Part shown: piece after piece, positions 9,914 to 20,449 of the stretch | How the letters are laid out: the number at the start of each line of letters is the position of its first letter | Position numbering within the stretch: the stretch's first letter is position 1 | Assembly (NCBI RefSeq): GCF_000423885.1 | Contig: NZ_AUIV01000001.1 | Coordinates: 1 to 64,000, forward strand | Source of the DNA: Thermomonas fusca DSM 15424 | GTDB lineage: Bacteria > Pseudomonadota > Gammaproteobacteria > Xanthomonadales > Xanthomonadaceae | Direction of reading: 5' to 3' | DNA: 64,000 bases | Notes under the pieces: generated by a model | What the model was told of the DNA's origin: nothing | What the model saw: only the letters and a program-made list of their open reading frames with translations | Database searches by the model: none | Position numbers and translations under genes: made by a program

Positions 9914-9930
9914 CTTGGTGTCGTTGTCGT

Positions 9931-11079
9931 TTATCGCAGGCCGGTTTCGCCGCGGGCGATGACCAACCGCTGGATCTCGCTGGTGCCTTCGTAGATTTCG
10001 GTGATCTTTGCATCGCGGAAGAAACGCTCGATCGGCATTTCCTTGGAATAACCCATGCCGCCATGGATCTGCAGCGCCTGGTGGGTGATCCACATGGCCG
10101 CTTCCGAGGCGGTCAGCTTGGCCACCGACGCCTCGGTGGTGAACCGCTTGCCCTGGCCCTTCAGCCACGCCGCGCGCAGCGTCAGCAGCAGCGACGCGTC
10201 GAGCTTGCACTTCATGTCGGCGATCTTGGCCTGGGTCATCTGGAACGCGCCGATCGGCTGGCCGAAGGCCTTGCGCTCCTTCACGTATTCGAGCGTCGCC
10301 TCATAGGCCGCGCGGGCCAGGCCGATGGCCTGGCTGGCGATGCCGATGCGGCCGGCGTCGAGCACGCCCATGGCGATCTTGAAGCCCTGGCCTTCCTCAC
10401 CCAGCACCTCGTCGGCGTGGACCACGTAATCGGTGAACTCGATCTCGCAGGTGGCGGAAGCGCGGATGCCCAGCTTGGGTTCGGTCTTGCCGCGGTGGAA
10501 ACCCTCGCGGGTGGTGTCGATCATGAACGCGGTGATGCCGCGCGCGCCCTTTTCCGGCGCGGTCATCGCGAACAGCACGATGTACTTCGCTACCGGGCCG
10601 GAGGTGATCCAGCTCTTCTTGCCGTTGACCACGTAGCTGCCGTCGTCCTGCTTGACGGCGCGGCAGCGCATCGCGGTGGCGTCGGAACCGGACTGCGGCT
10701 CGGTCAGCGCGAACGCGCCGATCTCGCGGCCTTCCGCGATCTCGCGCACGTACTTCTGCTTCTGCGCCTCGCTGCCAAAGGTCAGGATGCCGTTGCAGAA
10801 CAGCGAGTTGTTCACCGACATGATGGTGCTGTGCGCGGCGTCGGCGGCGGCGATCTCCACCATCGCCAGCACGTAGCTGACCGGATCCATGCCGGCGCCG
10901 CCGTACTCCACCGGCACCTCGATGCCCATCAGGCCGTTCTCGCCCAGCGCGCGGATGTTCTCGAGCGGGAACTCGCCGGTGCGGTCGTGATGCTCTGCGC
11001 TGGGGGCGATTTTTTCGCGGGCGATGCGTCGCGCCACGTCCTGCAGCATCAACTGCTCTTCGCTGAATCCGAAATCCAC
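9931..11079 (-). CDS. Acyl-CoA dehydrogenase (short-chain type)
   Basis: 382 aa, full length for FAD-dependent acyl-CoA dehydrogenases, which carry out the first oxidation step of beta-oxidation. It shows the two family signatures: GAFALTEPQSGSDA in the middle, and the C-terminal QIHGGMGYSKEMPIERFFRD followed by EIYEGTSEIQ. The Glu in IYEGT is the expected catalytic base of short-chain and butyryl-type enzymes. The substrate chain length and its electron-transfer partner are not shown by the neighbourhood. It is divergent from the ArsR-methyltransferase gene across 260 bp. Confidence 0.93.
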   Translation of the reverse strand: MDFGFSEEQLMLQDVARRIAREKIAPSAEHHDRTGEFPLENIRALGENGLMGIEVPVEYGGAGMDPVSYVLAMVEIAAADAAHSTIMSVNNSLFCNGILTFGSEAQKQKYVREIAEGREIGAFALTEPQSGSDATAMRCRAVKQDDGSYVVNGKKSWITSGPVAKYIVLFAMTAPEKGARGITAFMIDTTREGFHRGKTEPKLGIRASATCEIEFTDYVVHADEVLGEEGQGFKIAMGVLDAGRIGIASQAIGLARAAYEATLEYVKERKAFGQPIGAFQMTQAKIADMKCKLDASLLLTLRAAWLKGQGKRFTTEASVAKLTASEAAMWITHQALQIHGGMGYSKEMPIERFFRDAKITEIYEGTSEIQRLVIARGETGLR

Positions 11080-11310
11080 AACCGCCCCTTGGCGTCATTC
11101 GAAAGTGCGGCATTGTATCCCTGCAGCGCGCAGAACCGTAGCGCCTGCAAGCGGGCCGACGCTTCGCCGGGCGGCCCGCGCGAAATGCCCATCCATGCCC
11201 GCGTACACTGCGCTTTCCACGCTGCCGCTACGACGGAACGCCACGCCAGCCAGCTGAAAGCGTCGCCGACATGCGCACGGCTTGACCACAAAGCGACATC
11301 GCGAGAGAAT

Positions 11311-11336
11311 TATCTTTAAATCGCGATGGAAAGATA
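11311..11336 (+). promoter_or_regulatory. Candidate operator of the ArsR-methyltransferase regulator
   Basis: A 26-bp imperfect palindrome centred at 11323.5. The outer arms are TATCTTT (11311-11317) and AAAGATA (11330-11336). The core ATCGCGAT (11320-11327) is itself palindromic about the same centre, so 11 of 13 base pairs are symmetric. It ends 3 bp before the ATG of the regulator and its right half contains the GGAAAG ribosome-binding site. Binding here would block both transcription and translation. ArsR-family repressors commonly bind such AT-rich dyads at their own promoters; autoregulation is inferred. Confidence 0.6.
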
Positions 11337-11339
11337 TAT

Positions 11340-12269
11340 ATGGATCTGGAAGGCTGGTCCGCACACCTGAAGGTGTTCGCCGACGCCACCCGCGTGCGCC
11401 TGCTGGCACTGCTGGAAGGCGAGGAACTCACCGTGGCCGAACTGTCCGCGATTACCCAGCTGGCGCAGCCGCGGGTGTCCACCCATCTGGCCAAGCTCAA
11501 GGAAGCCGGGCTGGTGCGCGACCGCCGCGCCGGGGTGTCGGCCTATTACCGTTTCGATGACGCCGCCATCGAGCCGGCGCAGCGAATGCTGTGGCAGTCA
11601 ATCCGCACCGGCAGCGACGACCCGCTGCTGCGCCAGGACGCCGAACGCGTGCCGGGAGTGCTGGCGATGCGCGCCGCCGACCAGAACTGGGCCGACAGCG
11701 TGGCCGGCGACATGGAGCGCCACTACTCGCCGGGCCGTACCTGGGAGGCGCTGGCGCGCACCGCGCTGCCGCTGTTGTGGCCGGGCGACGTGCTGGACAT
11801 CGCTTCCGGCGACGGTGTGCTGGCCGAACTGCTGTCCCCGCACGCCGACCGCTACGTTTGCATCGACTCCAGCCAACGCGTGGTGGCCGCGGCCAGCGAA
11901 CGCCTGCGCCGTTTCGAGAACGTGGAGGTGCGCGAAGGCGACATGCATGCGCTGCCATTCGCGGATGCGAGCTTCGACCTGGTGGTGCTGATGCACGCAC
12001 TGACCTACGCCGCACGCCCGGCGCAGGCGGTGGCAGAAGCGGCGCGCGTGCTCAAGCCCGGCGGCCGGCTGCTGCTGTCCAGCCTGGCCCGCCACGAACA
12101 CCGCAGCGTGGTGGAAGCCTATGGCCACGTGCACCTGGGCTTCACCGGCAAGGAACTGCGCAAGTTCGCGGAGAAGGCCGGCCTGAGTATCGCCAACTGC
12201 GAGACCGTCACCCGCGAACGCCGCCCGCCGCATTTCGAAGTGATTTCGCTGACCGGCGTGAAGCCGTGA
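11340..12269 (+). CDS. ArsR-family regulator fused to a SAM-dependent methyltransferase domain
   Basis: 309 aa. Residues 1-75 form a winged helix of the ArsR type, with the recognition helix near 41-53 (LAQPRVSTHLAKL), but without an obvious metal-binding ELCVCDL motif. Residues about 130-309 are a class I methyltransferase fold: motif I VLDIASGDGVL (151-161), then VCIDSS and the VLKPGGRLLLSSL strand. It lies 52 bp upstream of the methionine synthase genes on the same strand. ArsR-type regulators of the S-adenosylhomocysteine/methionine cycle (SahR type) have this architecture and context as I recall. The methyltransferase domain may sense SAM or SAH rather than catalyse; that is inference. 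Confidence 0.85.
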   Translation: MDLEGWSAHLKVFADATRVRLLALLEGEELTVAELSAITQLAQPRVSTHLAKLKEAGLVRDRRAGVSAYYRFDDAAIEPAQRMLWQSIRTGSDDPLLRQDAERVPGVLAMRAADQNWADSVAGDMERHYSPGRTWEALARTALPLLWPGDVLDIASGDGVLAELLSPHADRYVCIDSSQRVVAAASERLRRFENVEVREGDMHALPFADASFDLVVLMHALTYAARPAQAVAEAARVLKPGGRLLLSSLARHEHRSVVEAYGHVHLGFTGKELRKFAEKAGLSIANCETVTRERRPPHFEVISLTGVKP

Positions 12270-12280
12270 TCCAACCCATC

Positions 12281-12307
12281 CGTCACTCCCGCAACAACGG
12301 AATGACG
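12281..12307. repeat. Short palindromic intergenic repeat
   Basis: CGTCACTCC (12281-12289) and GGAATGACG (12299-12307) are inverted with one mismatch, giving a small hairpin in the 52-bp gap between the regulator and methionine synthase part 1. It resembles the CGTCATTCC-type extragenic palindromes common in proteobacteria. With no T tract it is unlikely to be a strong terminator, so the two genes may still be co-transcribed. Confidence 0.5.
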
Positions 12308-12321
12308 AGCAGGAACAAGAC

Positions 12322-13427
<1,106 letters not shown>

Positions 13428-13431
<4 letters not shown>

Positions 13432-16118
13432 GCAGCAACCTGCCCCGCTTCACCCGCCTGTCCGGGCTCGAGCCGCTGGTCATCACGCCGGAATCCAATT
13501 TCATCAACGTCGGCGAACGCACCAACGTCACCGGCAGTGCGCAGTTCAAGAAGCTGATCCTGGAAAGCCGTCTGGACGAAGCCGTGGTGGTCGCCCGCCA
13601 GCAGGTGGAGAACGGCGCGCAGGTCATCGACGTCAACATGGACGAGGGCCTGCTCGACTCCGAGAAGGCGATGGTGGAATACCTCAACCTGATCGCCGCC
13701 GAGCCGGACATCGCCAAGGTGCCGGTGATGGTGGACAGCTCGAAGTGGTCGGTGATCGAGGCCGGCCTGAAATGCCTGCAGGGCAAGGGCATCGTCAATT
13801 CGATCTCGATGAAGGAAGGCGAAGACGAGTTCCTGCGCCAGGCCCGGCTGGTGCGCCGCTACGGCGCCGCGGTGGTGGTGATGGCCTTCGACGAGGTCGG
13901 CCAGGCCGATACCGCGCAGCGCAAGGTGGAGATCAGCGCACGCGCCTACAAGCTGCTGACCGAACAGATCGGCTTCCCGCCCGAGGACATCATCTTCGAT
14001 CCCAACTGCTTCGCCATCGCCACCGGCATCGAGGAACACAACAACTACGCCGTCGATTTCATCGAAGCCGCGGCCGAGCTGCGCCGGCTGTTCCCGTACA
14101 GCCATATCTCCGGCGGCGTCTCCAACGTCAGCTTCAGCTTCCGCGGCAACGAGCCGGTGCGGCAGGCGATCCACGTGGTGTTCCTGTACCACGCCATCAA
14201 GGCCGGCATGGACATGGGCATCGTCAACGCCGGCGCGTTGCCGCTGTACGACCAGCTGGACCCGCTACTGCGCGAGCGGGTCGAGGACGTGGTGCTGAAC
14301 CGCCGCGACGACGCCACCGAGCGGCTGCTGGAGATCGCCGACAACTACAAGAAGCGCAAGGGCGAGAAGAAGGTCGAAGACCTGCAGTGGCGCGAGCAGC
14401 CGGTAGCCGCGCGGCTCTCGCATGCGCTGGTGAACGGCATCGACCAGTACGTGGTGGAGGACACCGAGGAAGCGCGCCAGCAGGCCACGCGCCCGCTGGA
14501 CGTGATCGAAGGCCCGCTGATGGACGGCATGAACGTGGTCGGCGACCTGTTCGGCGCCGGCAAGATGTTCCTGCCGCAGGTGGTGAAGTCGGCGCGGGTG
14601 ATGAAGAAGGCGGTGGCGCACCTGCTGCCCTACATCGAGGCCGAGAAGCTGCGCACCGGCGATGTCGGCAAGACCAACGGCAAGATCGTGATGGCCACGG
14701 TCAAGGGCGATGTGCACGACATCGGCAAAAATATTGTTGGCGTGGTGCTGGCCTGCAACAACTTCGAGGTGATCGATCTCGGGGTGATGGTGCCGGCGCA
14801 GAAGATCCTCGACACCGCGATTGCCGAGAACGCCGACATGATCGGCGTGTCCGGCCTGATCACGCCCTCGCTGGAGGAGATGAGCCATGTCGCCCGCGAG
14901 ATGCAGCGGCAGGGCTTCACCATGCCGCTGCTGATCGGCGGCGCCACCACCTCGCGCGCGCATACCGCGCTGAAGATCGACCCGCACTACAAATCGCCGA
15001 CGATCTGGGTGAAGGATGCTTCGCGCGCGGTGGGCGTGGCGCAGTCGCTGATGAGCCCGGAGCTGCGCGGCGATTTCGTGCAGGCCGCCGCCAACGACTA
15101 CGCCGACGTGCGCCAGCGCCACCGCAACCGCGGCGACGGCAAGCGGCTGGTGTCGCTGGAGAAGGCGCGCGCGCACTCGTTCAAGTACGACTGGAGCAGC
15201 TACACCCCGCCGGCGCCGAAGCAGCCCGGGCTGCACGTGTTCGACGACTACCCGCTGGCCGAGCTGGTGGACTGCATCGACTGGTCACCGTTCTTCAACG
15301 CCTGGGAGCTGGCCGGCAAATACCCGGCGATCCTCACCGACGAAATCGTCGGCGCCCAGGCCAGCGAACTGTACCGAGACGCGCGCGCGATGCTGCGCAA
15401 GATCGTCGATGAGAAGTGGCTCACGGCGAAGGCCGTCTGCGGTTTCTGGGCGGCCAACGGCGTCGGTGACGACGTGGTGCTGGACGTTGGCGGCGAGCCG
15501 CACTGGTTCCGCTTCCTGCGCCAGCAGGCGGACAAGCCGGTGGAACGCCCCAACCTGTGCCTGGCTGATTTCGTTGCACCGAAGGACAGCGGCAGGCAGG
15601 ACTGGATCGGCGCCTTCGCGGTGACCGCGGGACTGGGCATCGAACCGCATCTGGAGCGCTTCCGCGCCGAATACGACGACTACAGCGCGATCCTGCTCAA
15701 GGCGCTGGCCGACCGTCTGGCCGAAGCCTTCGCCGAACGGCTGCACCAGCGGGTGCGCAAGGAGTTCTGGGGCTACGCGGCAGACGAAACGCTGGACAAC
15801 GACGCGCTGATCGCCGAGCGCTACCGCGGCATCCGCCCCGCCCCCGGCTATCCGGCCTGCCCGGAGCACAGCGAAAAGCGGGTGTTGTTCGACCTGCTGG
15901 GCGTCACCGCCAAGGCCGGCATCGAGCTGACGGACCACTTCGCCATGTATCCGGCGGCCAGCGTGTCCGGGCTGTATTTCAGCCACCCGGACAGCAAGTA
16001 CTTCGTGGTCGGACGGGTCACCAGAGAACAGGTGGCCGACTACGCGCGACGCAAGGGGGTGGACCTTGCGCAGGCGGAACGCTGGCTGTCGTTCAATCTG
16101 GATTACGACCCGGATTGA
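13428..16118 (+). CDS. metH: Methionine synthase part 2: folate, cobalamin and reactivation modules
   Basis: 896 aa. It contains the methyltetrahydrofolate-binding module (FINVGERTNVTGSAQF at 25-40) and the cobalamin cap. The B12-binding module carries the DxHxxG motif DVHDIGKNIVG near 427-437, whose His is the lower axial ligand. The C-terminal AdoMet-dependent reactivation module includes RPAPGYPACPEH near 803-814. With the preceding gene it supplies all four modules of MetH, transferring a methyl group from methyltetrahydrofolate to homocysteine. No cobalamin riboswitch is visible upstream, so regulation more likely comes from the ArsR-type protein. Confidence 0.95.
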
Positions 16119-16136
16119 GCCAACCGAAAAGCGGGG

Positions 16137-16778
16137 TCACCAGACCAGATCGTCCGGCACCTGATACGCCGGGTCGGAATACGGATCGGCTTCGGCCGTT
16201 GCGTTGGGGTCGACCTTCAGCGCCACCGCCTGGGCGAAGATCGCTTCGGCTTCGGCCAGCGTGGCCGCATCCACCAGCAGGTAGCGGCCATTCATCTGCA
16301 GCACGCCCAGTTCGCCGGCATTGAGCGCCTTCAGCTGCTCTGCGGTGACGTGCACGCGCTTGATCTTGCCGCCGTATTCGAAATGACGGACGTGCTCCGC
16401 CTCGGCGGCATTCAGCGCCTTGTCCTTGAGGAAGTCTTCCAGCTTGGCCTTGGCCTCGCGGCGCAGGCGTGCTTCTTCCTGCTTCAGGCGTTCGGCCTCG
16501 ATGCGCTCTTCCTTTTCCCGTTGCGCGCGGATCGCGTAGGCCTTGGCCAGATCGATGTCTTCGCGCGACATCTTCTTCTGCCCGGGTTTGTGCGGATTCT
16601 GCGCGGGCTTGTGCGGACGCTGCTGCGGCCGGCCCGGCTGTGGCGGACGGCCGGCATGGGCCGGCTTGCCGCCGTGCGGTGCCTGTGGCTTGCGGGCGTC
16701 CTGCTTCGGTCGCGGGGCGGGCTTGGGTGCATCTTTGAAGCCAAGGCCAAGCAGCTGGTCGCGGAGGGAGTTGATCAT
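16137..16778 (-). CDS. DUF2058 protein
   Basis: 213 aa from the ATG at 16778, which gives the family start MINSLRDQLLGLGF. A low-complexity basic Pro/His/Lys-rich segment (about 20-70) is followed by a charged alpha-helical region (about 75-115) and a conserved C-terminal domain with HFEYGGKIKRVHV and RYLLVDAATLAEAEAIF. DUF2058 proteins are sometimes described as nucleoprotein- or polynucleotide-associated; the biochemical role is not established. It follows slyX by 14 bp on the same strand and converges with metH. The ribosome-binding site is weak. Confidence 0.85.
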   Translation of the reverse strand: MINSLRDQLLGLGFKDAPKPAPRPKQDARKPQAPHGGKPAHAGRPPQPGRPQQRPHKPAQNPHKPGQKKMSREDIDLAKAYAIRAQREKEERIEAERLKQEEARLRREAKAKLEDFLKDKALNAAEAEHVRHFEYGGKIKRVHVTAEQLKALNAGELGVLQMNGRYLLVDAATLAEAEAIFAQAVALKVDPNATAEADPYSDPAYQVPDDLVW

Positions 16779-16792
16779 GTCGGTCGCGGCGG

Positions 16793-17020
16793 TCAGTAAT
16801 GCGGAGGGGGCGGTTCGCTGGCGGCATCGCCGGTGACCGGGCTTGCAGCCATCGCGCTGCGCAATTGTCGCAATTCTTCCAGCGCGCGGTGCAGGCGCAG
16901 CGCGTTGCCGGCCTCCTCGCTGCGGGCGGCGGCCAGCGCGTCGCTGAGTTCCAGCAGCGCCTGTTCCTGGAAGGCGAGCCGGGTTTCCAGATCGACCAGC
17001 CGGTGTTCGAGATCGGTCAT
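16793..17020 (-). CDS. slyX: SlyX-like coiled-coil protein
   Basis: 75 aa. The N-terminal MTDLEHRLVDLETRLAFQEQ and a single long heptad-rich helix (about 1-55) are typical of the SlyX family, followed by a short Pro-rich tail ending PPPPHY. The function of SlyX is unknown. Its ATG overlaps the stop of the UDP-glucose dehydrogenase gene (ATGA), indicating translational coupling within a ugd-slyX-DUF2058 unit. Confidence 0.85.
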   Translation of the reverse strand: MTDLEHRLVDLETRLAFQEQALLELSDALAAARSEEAGNALRLHRALEELRQLRSAMAASPVTGDAASEPPPPHY

Positions 17021-18375
17021 GCTTCTTCCTTGCGCAGCGAACGTCCGCGGCCGATGCCGTAATAGGCGATGCCGGCGGCTTCCACTTCGACGGGTTCGTA
17101 CAGGTTGCGGCCATCGAACAGCACCGCGTCGGCCAGCGCCTCCTTCAGCATGGCGAAGTCGGGGCTGCGGAACTGCTTCCATTCGGTGACCACGGCCAGC
17201 GCATCGGCGCCTTCCACCGCATCCGCCGCGCTCCCGCACAGCACCAGGTGTTCGCGCTCGCCGTAGATGCGGCGGGTTTCGGCCAGCGCTTCGGGATCGA
17301 ACGCGCGCACGCTGGCGCCCGCGTCCCACAGCTGCTGCAGCAGGCGGCGGCTGGAGGCCTCGCGCATGTCGTCGGTATTCGGCTTGAACGCCAGCCCCCA
17401 CACCGCGATGGTCTTGCCGCGCAGGCCTTCGTCCTCGCCGAGGTCGTAATGGCGCTGCATCAGCTCGAACAGGTGACCCCTCTGCGCGGCGTTGACCGCC
17501 TCCACCGCCTCCAGCAGACGCGGCTGCACGCCGTGCTGCGCGGCGGTGCGCGCCAGCGCCTGCACGTCCTTGGGGAAGCACGAGCCGCCGTAGCCGGCGC
17601 CCGGATAGATGAAATGCCAGCCGATGCGCGGGTCGGAGCCGATGCCCTTGCGCACCATCTCCACGTCCGCGCCCACCTGCTCGGCGATGTTGGCGATCTC
17701 GTTCATGAAGCTGATCTTGGTCGCCAGCATGGCGTTGGCCGCGTACTTGGTCAGCTCGGCGGAGCGCACGTCCATCGCCACGATGCGCTCGTGGTTGCGG
17801 TTGAACGGGGCGTATAGGCGCCGCAGCGTGTCCAGCGCGGCCGCGCTGGAGGTGCCGATGACGATGCGGTCCGGGCGCATGCAGTCCTCGACCGCCGCGC
17901 CCTCCTTCAGGAACTCGGGGTTGGACACCACGTCGAAGCCGATGTCGGCACCGCGCACGGCCAACTCGGCGTCGATGGTGGCGCGCACCTTGTCGGCGGT
18001 GCCGACCGGCACGGTGGACTTGTCCACCACCACCACCGGCCGCGCGATGTGGCGGCCGATGGTGCGCGCCACCTCGCGCACGTACTGCAGGTCGGCGCTG
18101 CCGTCCTCGTCCGGCGGCGTGCCCACGGCGATGAACAGCACATCGCCGTGGGCGATGCCGGCCGCCGCGTCGGTGGTGAAGCGCAGGCGCCCGGCGGCGT
18201 GGTTGGCCTTCACCATCGGGGTCAGGCCCGGCTCGTAGATCGGCACGATGCCGTTGTTCAGGCCTTCCACCTTGGCCGCGTCGACATCGACGCAGACCAC
18301 GTCGTGGCCGACCTCGGCCAGGCAGGTGCCGGTCACCAGGCCAACGTAGCCGGTGCCGAAAATGCAGACGCGCAT
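17017..18375 (-). CDS. ugd: UDP-glucose 6-dehydrogenase
   Basis: 452 aa. It oxidises UDP-glucose to UDP-glucuronate with NAD, feeding polysaccharide or lipopolysaccharide synthesis. The N-terminal Rossmann motif is MRVCIFGTGYVGLVTG. The catalytic block AGYGGSCFPKD carries the nucleophilic Cys, and VWGLAFKPNTDDMREA lies in the C-terminal UDP-binding domain. The ATG at 18375 puts the Rossmann fold at the N-terminus as in homologues; the longer frame to 18411 would add an atypical leader. There are no glycosyltransferase neighbours to show which polymer it serves. Confidence 0.94.
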   Translation of the reverse strand: MRVCIFGTGYVGLVTGTCLAEVGHDVVCVDVDAAKVEGLNNGIVPIYEPGLTPMVKANHAAGRLRFTTDAAAGIAHGDVLFIAVGTPPDEDGSADLQYVREVARTIGRHIARPVVVVDKSTVPVGTADKVRATIDAELAVRGADIGFDVVSNPEFLKEGAAVEDCMRPDRIVIGTSSAAALDTLRRLYAPFNRNHERIVAMDVRSAELTKYAANAMLATKISFMNEIANIAEQVGADVEMVRKGIGSDPRIGWHFIYPGAGYGGSCFPKDVQALARTAAQHGVQPRLLEAVEAVNAAQRGHLFELMQRHYDLGEDEGLRGKTIAVWGLAFKPNTDDMREASSRRLLQQLWDAGASVRAFDPEALAETRRIYGEREHLVLCGSAADAVEGADALAVVTEWKQFRSPDFAMLKEALADAVLFDGRNLYEPVEVEAAGIAYYGIGRGRSLRKEEA

Positions 18376-18390
18376 GCGCGGTATCCGTGG

Positions 18391-18429
18391 GCAAAAGAAA
18401 GGGGGACGCATCGCAAGGATACGTCCCCC
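18391..18429 (-). terminator. Terminator after the downstream FKBP gene
   Basis: GGGGGACG (18401-18408) pairs with CGTCCCCC (18422-18429). Read on the minus strand, the stem is followed by the T-rich TTTCTTTTGC. It lies 15 bp past the stop of the FKBP-type isomerase gene and just upstream of ugd, separating the two units. Confidence 0.7.
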
Positions 18430-18444
18430 GGTGTTCCGGAACGG

Positions 18445-19224
18445 TTACTTGCCGGACGGCGCCTTGACGATTTCCAGCAGTTCGACCTCGAACTCCAGCA
18501 CCTGGTTCGGACCGATCATCGGCGGCGCCTGCTCGCCATAGGCCAGCTTGGCCGGGATCCAGAACTTGTACTTGGACCCCACCGGCATCAGCTGCAGGCC
18601 TTCGGCCCAGCCCGGGATCACGCCCTGCAGCGGCAGCACCGCCGGCTCGCCGCGCTTGTAGGAGCTGTCGAATTCCTTGCCATCCAGCAGGGTGCCCTTG
18701 TAGTTCACCTTGACGCCGTCGGTGGCGCCGGGCTTGGCGCCCTTGCCCTCGGTGAGGACCTGGTACTGCAGGCCGGAAGCGGTGGTGACCACACCCTGCT
18801 TCTTGCCATTCTCGGCCAGGAACTTCTCGCCCTTGTCGAGGTTGGCCTTGCCCTCTTCCATCATCTTGGCGATCTGCTTGGCCTGCATCTTCTGGGTGAA
18901 CGCCTCCATGATCTGCTGCGCCTGCTCGTCGTTGATCAGCGCCTTGCCGCCATCCATCTGCGTGCGCAACGCCTTGACCACGGTATCGACATTCAGTTCT
19001 TCCTTGACCTCGGGCTGGGACAGCGATTTGCTCATCGCCATGCCGATGGCATAGCTGATTTGTTCCTTCTCGGTGGGCAGGCCCGGATAGCCGGTCTTGT
19101 CGGTCGGGTCCTTGCCCGCTTCGGCGCTGGCGGAAACATCTACGGGCTTGTTCTCGCCCTTGCAGGCGGACAGCGCCAGCAGCGTGGCGACGGCAATGGC
19201 GGTGGAACGGACAAACGGCTTCAT
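18445..19224 (-). CDS. FKBP-type peptidyl-prolyl isomerase, lipoprotein (FkpA/Mip-like)
   Basis: 259 aa. The N-terminus has a lipobox (LLALSAC, Cys about residue 21), so the protein is probably anchored in the envelope. The next 120 residues are the helical dimerisation region of Mip/FkpA proteins, starting EKEQISYAIGMAMS. The C-terminal FKBP domain includes VKVNYKGTLLDGKEFDSSY, VIPGWAEGLQLMPVGSKYKFWIP and LAYGE. It assists folding of exported proteins by proline isomerisation. It lies 70 bp after a second, non-lipidated paralogue on the same strand. Confidence 0.92.
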   Translation of the reverse strand: MKPFVRSTAIAVATLLALSACKGENKPVDVSASAEAGKDPTDKTGYPGLPTEKEQISYAIGMAMSKSLSQPEVKEELNVDTVVKALRTQMDGGKALINDEQAQQIMEAFTQKMQAKQIAKMMEEGKANLDKGEKFLAENGKKQGVVTTASGLQYQVLTEGKGAKPGATDGVKVNYKGTLLDGKEFDSSYKRGEPAVLPLQGVIPGWAEGLQLMPVGSKYKFWIPAKLAYGEQAPPMIGPNQVLEFEVELLEIVKAPSGK

Positions 19225-19294
19225 CTGCAGGGAACTCCGGGATGCGAAAAGAGGAATGGCGACGGGCGCCGGCGGAAACACGATCAGGTTGGAC

Positions 19295-20209
19295 TCATTC
19301 GACGCCCAGCAGTTCCACGTCGAACACCAGGGTGGAATTGGGCGGGATGCCGGCACCGGCGCCGCGCTCACCGTAACCCAGTGCGGCTGGAACCCACAGC
19401 CGGTACTTGGCGCCGACCGGCATCATGCCGACGCCTTCGGTCCAGCCCTTGATGACCTGGTCGAGGCCGAACACCGCCGGCTCGCCGCGGTCGATCGAAC
19501 TGTCGAACTTGGTGCCGTCCAGCAGCGTGCCCACGTAGTGGACGCGCACCCGCTGGCCGGGCTTCGGGCGCGTGCCGTCACCCTGCTTTAGCACCATGTA
19601 CTGCAGGCCGGTGGGGGTGGTGAACACGCCCTTCACCAGCTTGTTCTTCGCCAGGAATTCCTGTTCCTCCTTCAGCGCGGCCTCGCCCTGCGCCTTGCGC
19701 TGGGCCTCGCGGGCGGCGCCCACGCGGGCGGACAGCGCAGTGCGGACCTGGTCGATCTGGGCCTGGTCCAGCAGCGGCTTGGCGCCCGGATTGGCGCCGT
19801 CCATCAGGCCGCGCATGAACATCGGCATGTCGAATTCGTCGCCGAGGCCGACCAGCCGGCGGCCGATGTTGGTGCCGGCAAGGATTCCCGCCTTGGCGCG
19901 GTCCAGCGTCACCAGCGGCTTGCCCGCCTTGCGCGCGCCGATATTGAGCATCAGCGCCTGCGACAGGCGTTTGGCTTCTTCGGCATCCAGCGTCGGCTGG
20001 CCACCGGCCAGGACCTGTTCGATGGTCTTCTGGAAGCTGGCCAGGTCGACGTCCGGCAGGCCCGGACCGATGTCCCGCGCCACATCCTGGCCCAGCATGT
20101 AACCGACCTTGTCGCGCTCGCTGAGGCTGGCGCCGTCCTGGGCCAGCACCGGCGCAGCTGCCAGTACGGCCACCAGCAGCGCGACCAGCGCACGCAGGGA
20201 AAACTTCAT
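19295..20209 (-). CDS. FKBP-type peptidyl-prolyl isomerase, periplasmic (FkpA/Mip-like)
   Basis: 304 aa from an ATG preceded by GGAG. The signal peptide (residues 1-23, ending APVLAQ) lacks a lipobox, so the mature protein is probably periplasmic. A helical N-terminal domain (about 25-185) precedes an FKBP domain with VRVHYVGTLLDGTKFDSS, VIKGWTEGVGMMPVGAKYRLWVP and LGYGERGAG. It is a tandem paralogue of the lipoprotein isomerase downstream, and the two may cover different envelope clients. The N-terminal helical part is longer than in its neighbour. Confidence 0.91.
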   Translation of the reverse strand: MKFSLRALVALLVAVLAAAPVLAQDGASLSERDKVGYMLGQDVARDIGPGLPDVDLASFQKTIEQVLAGGQPTLDAEEAKRLSQALMLNIGARKAGKPLVTLDRAKAGILAGTNIGRRLVGLGDEFDMPMFMRGLMDGANPGAKPLLDQAQIDQVRTALSARVGAAREAQRKAQGEAALKEEQEFLAKNKLVKGVFTTPTGLQYMVLKQGDGTRPKPGQRVRVHYVGTLLDGTKFDSSIDRGEPAVFGLDQVIKGWTEGVGMMPVGAKYRLWVPAALGYGERGAGAGIPPNSTLVFDVELLGVE

Positions 20210-20383
20210 CGTGTCGATCTCCGGATGACCTGCGGCGAGGAGCCGCGCAGGCGCATGAACGCACCTATTGTCGTTTGCACCGCGGCAGCCGGCAATCCTG
20301 TCGCGCAGGCTGCCACGGCAGCGATTCAGGCCGACCGTGGGCCGGGCTGTGGCAACCATGACTTCAGTTGGGTCAAACAATGC

Positions 20384-20420
20384 TTGACGGGTAATTTTGT
20401 AGTGTTATAGTTGCCTACAA
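20384..20420 (+). promoter_or_regulatory. Promoter with overlapping YtrA-type operator candidate
   Basis: TTGACG (20384-20389) and TATAGT (20406-20411) are separated by 16 bp and are close to the sigma-70 consensus. An inverted repeat, TTGTAG (20397-20402) and CTACAA (20415-20420), brackets the -10 box with a 12-bp spacing, as expected for a repressor site. The first downstream genes encode a small exported protein and a GntR/YtrA-type regulator, so autorepression is the likely circuit. Confidence 0.65.
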
Positions 20421-20449
20421 CACCGAACCCCCAGAGCAGGACGTTCACC

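Noticed and set aside
9888..9930. The acyl-CoA dehydrogenase and glutamate dehydrogenase genes as one operon
   Set aside because: Although close and colinear, a perfect 10-bp hairpin lies between them and the second gene has its own good Shine-Dalgarno. I treat them as probably separate, without excluding read-through.
12270..12321. Cobalamin or SAM riboswitch in front of methionine synthase
   Set aside because: The gap is only 52 bp and contains just a small hairpin, far too short for a cobalamin riboswitch aptamer and without SAM-riboswitch features.
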